DNA of 17,118 nucleotides from Solirubrobacterales bacterium (lineage in GTDB: Bacteria > Actinomycetota > Thermoleophilia > Solirubrobacterales > Solirubrobacteraceae): the NCBI GenBank assembly GCA_009781575.1, contig WQXW01000010.1, forward strand, positions 1 to 17,118. The letters are read 5' to 3'. Positions within the stretch are counted from its first letter, which is position 1. Every line of letters starts with the position of its first letter. The position numbers and the translations under genes are program-made. Below the pieces are notes generated by a model, which saw only the letters and a list, made by a program, of their open reading frames with translations, made no database searches and was not told the origin of the DNA. Below, piece by piece: positions 14,444 through 17,118 of the stretch.

Positions 14444-15342
14444 GCCGCGTCGCCCCCCGCGTCGCCCCGGTAGTAGGTGAGGAACAGCTCCTCGAGCGTG
14501 GGCCGGGTCACTTCCAGATCCAGCACGCGCCGGCCGGCCAGCGCCGCGAGCAGCGGGTGCAGCTCGCCGGCGAAGCTCAGTGAGGCGCGCGCGCCGGAGA
14601 GCTCGAGGTCGGCCGCGCCGGGGATCTCTCCCAGCGCCGGCAGGCCGGCGGGGTCGTCGAGCTCCACCACCACCTTGCGCCGGGCGTTGCCCCGCAGCTC
14701 CGCGATGCGCTCCACCGCGATCAGGCGCCCGTCGCGCACGATCCCCACGCGATCGCACACCCGCTCGACCTCGTCGAGCTCGTGCGAGGAGAAGAACACC
14801 GCGGCGCCGCGTTGGCGTTCCTCGAGCACCAGCGCGAGAAACTCCTCCTGCATCAGCGGGTCCAGGCCGCCGGTCGGCTCGTCGAGGATCAGCAGCTCGG
14901 GCTCGTGGAACACCGCCAGGATCAGCCCCACCTTCTGGCGGTTGCCACGCGACAGCTGCCCCAACGGCCGGTCGAGATCGGCGCGAAAGCGCTCGGCCAG
15001 CGATTCGGTGCGCCCGCGGCCGCTCACGCCCCGCAGCCGGGCCAGCAGCGCGATCGCCTCCCGCCCCGTCGTGTCCTTGCCATAGCCGAAATCGCCCGGC
15101 AGGTTGCCGAGGCGCGCGCGAATCGCGACGCTGTCGCGATGGCTGTCGAGGCCGAAGAGGCGCGCGCTGCCCCGGGTGGGATGCAGCAGGTCGAGCAGGG
15201 TGCGAATCGTGGTCGTCTTGCCCGCGCCGTTGGGCCCCAGGAATCCGAACACCTCGCCGGCGCCGACCGCGAAGGTCACATCCTCGATGCCGCGCGCCTG
15301 CCCGTAGGACTTGGTCAGCCGCTCGGTCTCGATCACCGCCAT
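14440..15342 (-). CDS. ABC-2 type exporter ATP-binding protein (DrrA/CcmA-like)
   Basis: A 300-residue ATPase with Walker A GPNGAGKTT (36-44), signature LSRGN (130-134), Walker B LLILDE (150-155) and switch His 187, so it should be active. After the ATPase core (about 1-215) there is an ~85-residue C-terminal domain (RKVVVELDDPAGLPALG onward) as in DrrA-type drug-export ATPases. The ATG at 15342 has no clear Shine-Dalgarno sequence, so expression may be leaderless or weak. It forms a two-gene operon with the permease. Upstream lies repeat copy 3, whose T-tract side faces away from this gene. The exported compound cannot be deduced. Confidence 0.9.
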   Translation of the reverse strand: MAVIETERLTKSYGQARGIEDVTFAVGAGEVFGFLGPNGAGKTTTIRTLLDLLHPTRGSARLFGLDSHRDSVAIRARLGNLPGDFGYGKDTTGREAIALLARLRGVSGRGRTESLAERFRADLDRPLGQLSRGNRQKVGLILAVFHEPELLILDEPTGGLDPLMQEEFLALVLEERQRGAAVFFSSHELDEVERVCDRVGIVRDGRLIAVERIAELRGNARRKVVVELDDPAGLPALGEIPGAADLELSGARASLSFAGELHPLLAALAGRRVLDLEVTRPTLEELFLTYYRGDAGGDAA

Positions 15343-15417
15343 ACCGGCGCAATGCTGTCACGGCCCGCGGACCCGACCACAGCGGAGCAGGGGGCGAAAC
15401 CCGCGCCACCGCGGTCT

Positions 15418-15534
15418 CCGGCGGTGCCGGTCGGTCGAGCTCCAGCCGTGTCGTGTTTTGTTTTGAGGATTGGTTCCGCGCGGAACGAATCCTCTTTTTG
15501 AATCCCCCAACGGCGCCTCGGACATGTGTGTTCG
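15418..15534 (-). repeat. Dispersed palindromic repeat, copy 3 (inverted orientation)
   Basis: In the minus orientation it repeats copy 1: block at 15546-15571 (GGAAATGCGC then ATTTTGCGGGAATC), CGAACA, CCGTTGGGGGATTC, the palindrome at 15465-15494 with one C-C mismatch, an A-rich segment, CACGG and mini-hairpin CCGGC-ACC-GCCGG. It is the only copy facing the other way, and with copy 1 the only one with the upstream block. Confidence 0.93.
15465..15499 (+). terminator. Terminator-like hairpin in repeat copy 3 (plus-strand reading)
   Basis: Because copy 3 is inverted, its near-perfect stem is followed by TTTTT (15495-15499) on the plus strand. It would stop antisense readthrough from the ABC-2 operon side before the patatin gene. 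Confidence 0.45.
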
Positions 15535-15577
15535 CGGCCGCCCCGGATTCCCGCAAAATGCGCATTTCCATTGCGAC

Positions 15578-15595
15578 TCGATCAAATCGATCAAA
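15578..15595 (+). repeat. Tandem pair of TCGATCAAA
   Basis: Two exact, adjacent copies of the 9-mer lie just upstream of the candidate patatin starts. The same 9-mer occurs at 4061-4069 inside the inverted repeat near copy 1, suggesting a possible shared regulatory site. Confidence 0.4.
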
Positions 15596-15621
15596 GCGGC
15601 GTGCGTGGATACCATGTCGCC

Positions 15622-16923
15622 GTGGCCGGCACTCCTCGACGACGACCACGACGACGACGACCGAGCGGCCACTCTTCCAGCGGCTCGCGCGTCGGGCTGG
15701 TGCTGGCGGGCGGCGGCGCGCGCGGCGCCTACGAGCTCGGTGCGCTGTCGGTGCTGCTGCCCGTGCTCGAGGCGCGCGGCGAGCGGCCCACCATCCTCGT
15801 CGGCACGAGCGTCGGCGCGATCAACGCGACCGGCATCGCCGCGACCAGCCACCTCCCGATCGCCGAGGCGATCCCCCGCGAGGCCGCTCGCTGGCGCGAA
15901 GTCGACCGCGCAGCGGTGATCCGCCCGGTGCTTCCCGGGTTGCCAGTCAAGCTGCTGAGCTACGCCGGGGAGGCCCTCTCGGTGCCCGGCATGCGCCTTT
16001 CGGGGCTGCTCGATCCCTCTCCGCTCGAGCGCAACCTGGCCCGCTGGATCGAGTGGGATCGGCTGCATGAGAATCTCGCCAGAGGCGGCCCGGTCGAGCA
16101 CCTGGCGGTGATCGCCACCGCCACCCACACGGGGCTGGCGGTCGCGTTCGTGGAGGGGCAGGACCGCACGCCGATGCCGCACTCGCACGTGATCGACTAC
16201 GTGCACGCCACGCTCGGACAGGAGCACATCCGCGCGTCGGCCGCGATCCCGATGCTGTTTCCCGCGGTGCGCGTGGAGCAGCCCGCCGAGGCGCGCGGCT
16301 GGTACATCGACGGCGCCACGCGGCTGAACACGCCGATCAAGCCCGCGCTCGATCTCGGCGCCGAGCGGCTGGTGGTGATCGGCACCGGCTCGATCGTCGC
16401 GGAGTCCAGGGACCCGGGGCGTCACGACGCGCCGCCCCCCGATCTCGGTGCCAGCGCGGTGCACCTCCTGCAGGGCGCGCTCGCCGATCCGCTCGTCGAG
16501 GACCTGCGGAGGCTCGGCGAGATCAACGCCTTCTACGCCGACCCCGCGGGCTCGCCAGGCGCCGCCTCCTCGCGGCGCGTGCGCGGCAAGCCACCGTACC
16601 GGCGCATTCCCTACATCTTCATCGCCCCGCGCACCCCGGGCGCGATCGCGAAGCTCGCCAACGACGTGTTCCGCACCCGCTACGGCGGCTTGAAGGCGGT
16701 GCGCTCCCTCGATCTGGCGGTGCTGGCGCGACTGCTGGGCGGCCACGACCACGCCCACGGTGAGCTGCTCAGCTACCTGCTGTTCGACCAGGAGTTCATC
16801 GGCGGGCTGATCGAGATGGGCGAACACGACGCCCGCGCATGGCTCGAGGCGCCGCCGGGTGTGAGCGAACCGTGGCAGATCGAGCCGCTGGACGCGTTCA
16901 CCCAGACCGGGCGCGCGGCCTGA
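15622..16923 (+). CDS. Patatin-like phospholipase
   Basis: A serine lipid acyl hydrolase of about 433 residues. It has the oxyanion-hole loop GGGARGAYE, the nucleophile elbow GTSVGAINA (Ser 63 counting from the GTG at 15622) and the catalytic Asp in YIDGATRLNTP (Asp 230), so the Ser-Asp dyad is intact. It would cleave acyl groups from membrane phospholipids or other lipids. No signal peptide or membrane helix is evident, so it is probably cytoplasmic or peripheral. The start is uncertain: GTG at 15622 or 15601 are possible and neither has a good ribosome site; the frame continues into repeat copy 3 and that part is not coding. The N terminus is unusual, with CGA codon runs (15637-15660) giving RRRPRRRR just before the catalytic domain. 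Repeat copies lie on both sides. Confidence 0.88.
   Translation: MAGTPRRRPRRRRPSGHSSSGSRVGLVLAGGGARGAYELGALSVLLPVLEARGERPTILVGTSVGAINATGIAATSHLPIAEAIPREAARWREVDRAAVIRPVLPGLPVKLLSYAGEALSVPGMRLSGLLDPSPLERNLARWIEWDRLHENLARGGPVEHLAVIATATHTGLAVAFVEGQDRTPMPHSHVIDYVHATLGQEHIRASAAIPMLFPAVRVEQPAEARGWYIDGATRLNTPIKPALDLGAERLVVIGTGSIVAESRDPGRHDAPPPDLGASAVHLLQGALADPLVEDLRRLGEINAFYADPAGSPGAASSRRVRGKPPYRRIPYIFIAPRTPGAIAKLANDVFRTRYGGLKAVRSLDLAVLARLLGGHDHAHGELLSYLLFDQEFIGGLIEMGEHDARAWLEAPPGVSEPWQIEPLDAFTQTGRAA
15637..15660 (+). repeat. CGA trinucleotide run encoding Arg residues
   Basis: Eight codons: seven CGA and one CCA after the third. In the patatin frame they encode an Arg-rich patch ahead of the GGGARG loop. 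CGA is a rarely favoured Arg codon in high-GC actinobacteria, so the run looks like a simple-sequence expansion, and it may argue that translation starts near here. Confidence 0.8.
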
Positions 16924-17118
16924 GCCGCGGGGTCACCGCACGCGGGTGCCGCCGGCGCGCCGTCTCGAACACACCTGTCGCAGGCGCCGTTGGGGGATTC
17001 AAAAAGAGGATTCGTTCCGCGCGGAACCAATCTTCAAAACAAAACACGCAACGGACGCTGCTCGACGACCGGCACCGCCGCTTCAGCGGGTGCCCGCCCA
17101 GCGGATCCCGAATCGGTA
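16924..17118. other. Right-edge non-coding region
   Basis: It contains repeat copy 4 and about 40 bp of GC-rich flank at the window edge. I see no gene start, promoter or other terminator. Confidence 0.6.
16966..17080 (+). repeat. Dispersed palindromic repeat, copy 4
   Basis: It starts about 43 nt after the patatin stop, in the same orientation as copies 1 and 2. CGAACA, CCGTTGGGGGATTC, the palindrome at 17006-17035 (one C-C mismatch and one G-T pair), an A-rich segment, CAACGG (perfect outer stem with CCGTTG) and a partly decayed mini-hairpin GGCACCGCC. On the minus strand the stem is followed by TTTTT. The upstream block of copies 1 and 3 is absent. Confidence 0.93.

Larger units (their letters stand above)
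15343..15621. other. Divergent intergenic region between ABC-2 operon and patatin gene
   Basis: About 280 bp, largely filled by repeat copy 3 (15418-15534) and its upstream block (15546-15571). A tandem pair of TCGATCAAA lies at 15578-15595. I see no clear -10/-35 pair for either flanking gene and no separate coding sequence. ORFs entering it from both sides (for example the patatin frame back to 15526) are spurious extensions into the repeat. Confidence 0.65.

Overview
The window is very GC-rich. It is packed with long antisense shadow ORFs, uses many GTG starts and 4-nt start/stop overlaps, and encodes high-GC Gram-positive style families. This fits a member of Actinomycetota, plausibly the Thermoleophilia (Solirubrobacterales); no rRNA or marker gene is present to prove it.

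Layout. (1) 2-3980, minus strand: a metal-uptake ABC operon read right to left, consisting of a cluster-9 (ZnuA/TroA-type) binding lipoprotein, an ATPase, two ABC-3 permeases and, at the left edge, the start of a Fur/Zur-family repressor. A Fur/Zur-like box lies upstream of the first gene. (2) 4445-6451, plus strand: a 14-helix DHA2-type multidrug efflux pump with an extra cytoplasmic winged-helix-like C-terminal domain. (3) 6910-13643, plus strand: a tightly coupled glycan operon with a nucleotide-sugar epimerase, two GT4 glycosyltransferases, an ABC exporter fused to a MurG/GT28-like glycosyltransferase, and the first ~33 codons of a sulfotransferase that is cut off. (4) 13655-15342, minus strand: a two-gene ABC-2 type exporter that meets region 3 tail to tail. 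(5) about 15622-16923, plus strand: a patatin-like phospholipase.

The most unusual signal is a roughly 90-120 bp palindromic repeat present in four copies (around 4145, 6472, 15418 and 16966). Every intergenic gap longer than ~100 bp in the window contains one copy. Its core is a 30-bp palindrome, nested inside a CCGTTG/CAACGG outer stem and followed by a small GC hairpin; two copies also carry an upstream block. Read on one strand it looks like an intrinsic terminator. The copies bracket the efflux gene as direct repeats and the patatin gene as inverted repeats.

How the genes work together. Region 1 would import Zn or Mn under Fur-family control. Region 3 would make an activated (probably uronic) sugar, build a glycan and export it through the ABC-glycosyltransferase fusion, possibly with sulfation in an ancestral form. 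Regions 2, 4 and 5 look like independent efflux and lipid-related units inserted between repeat copies.
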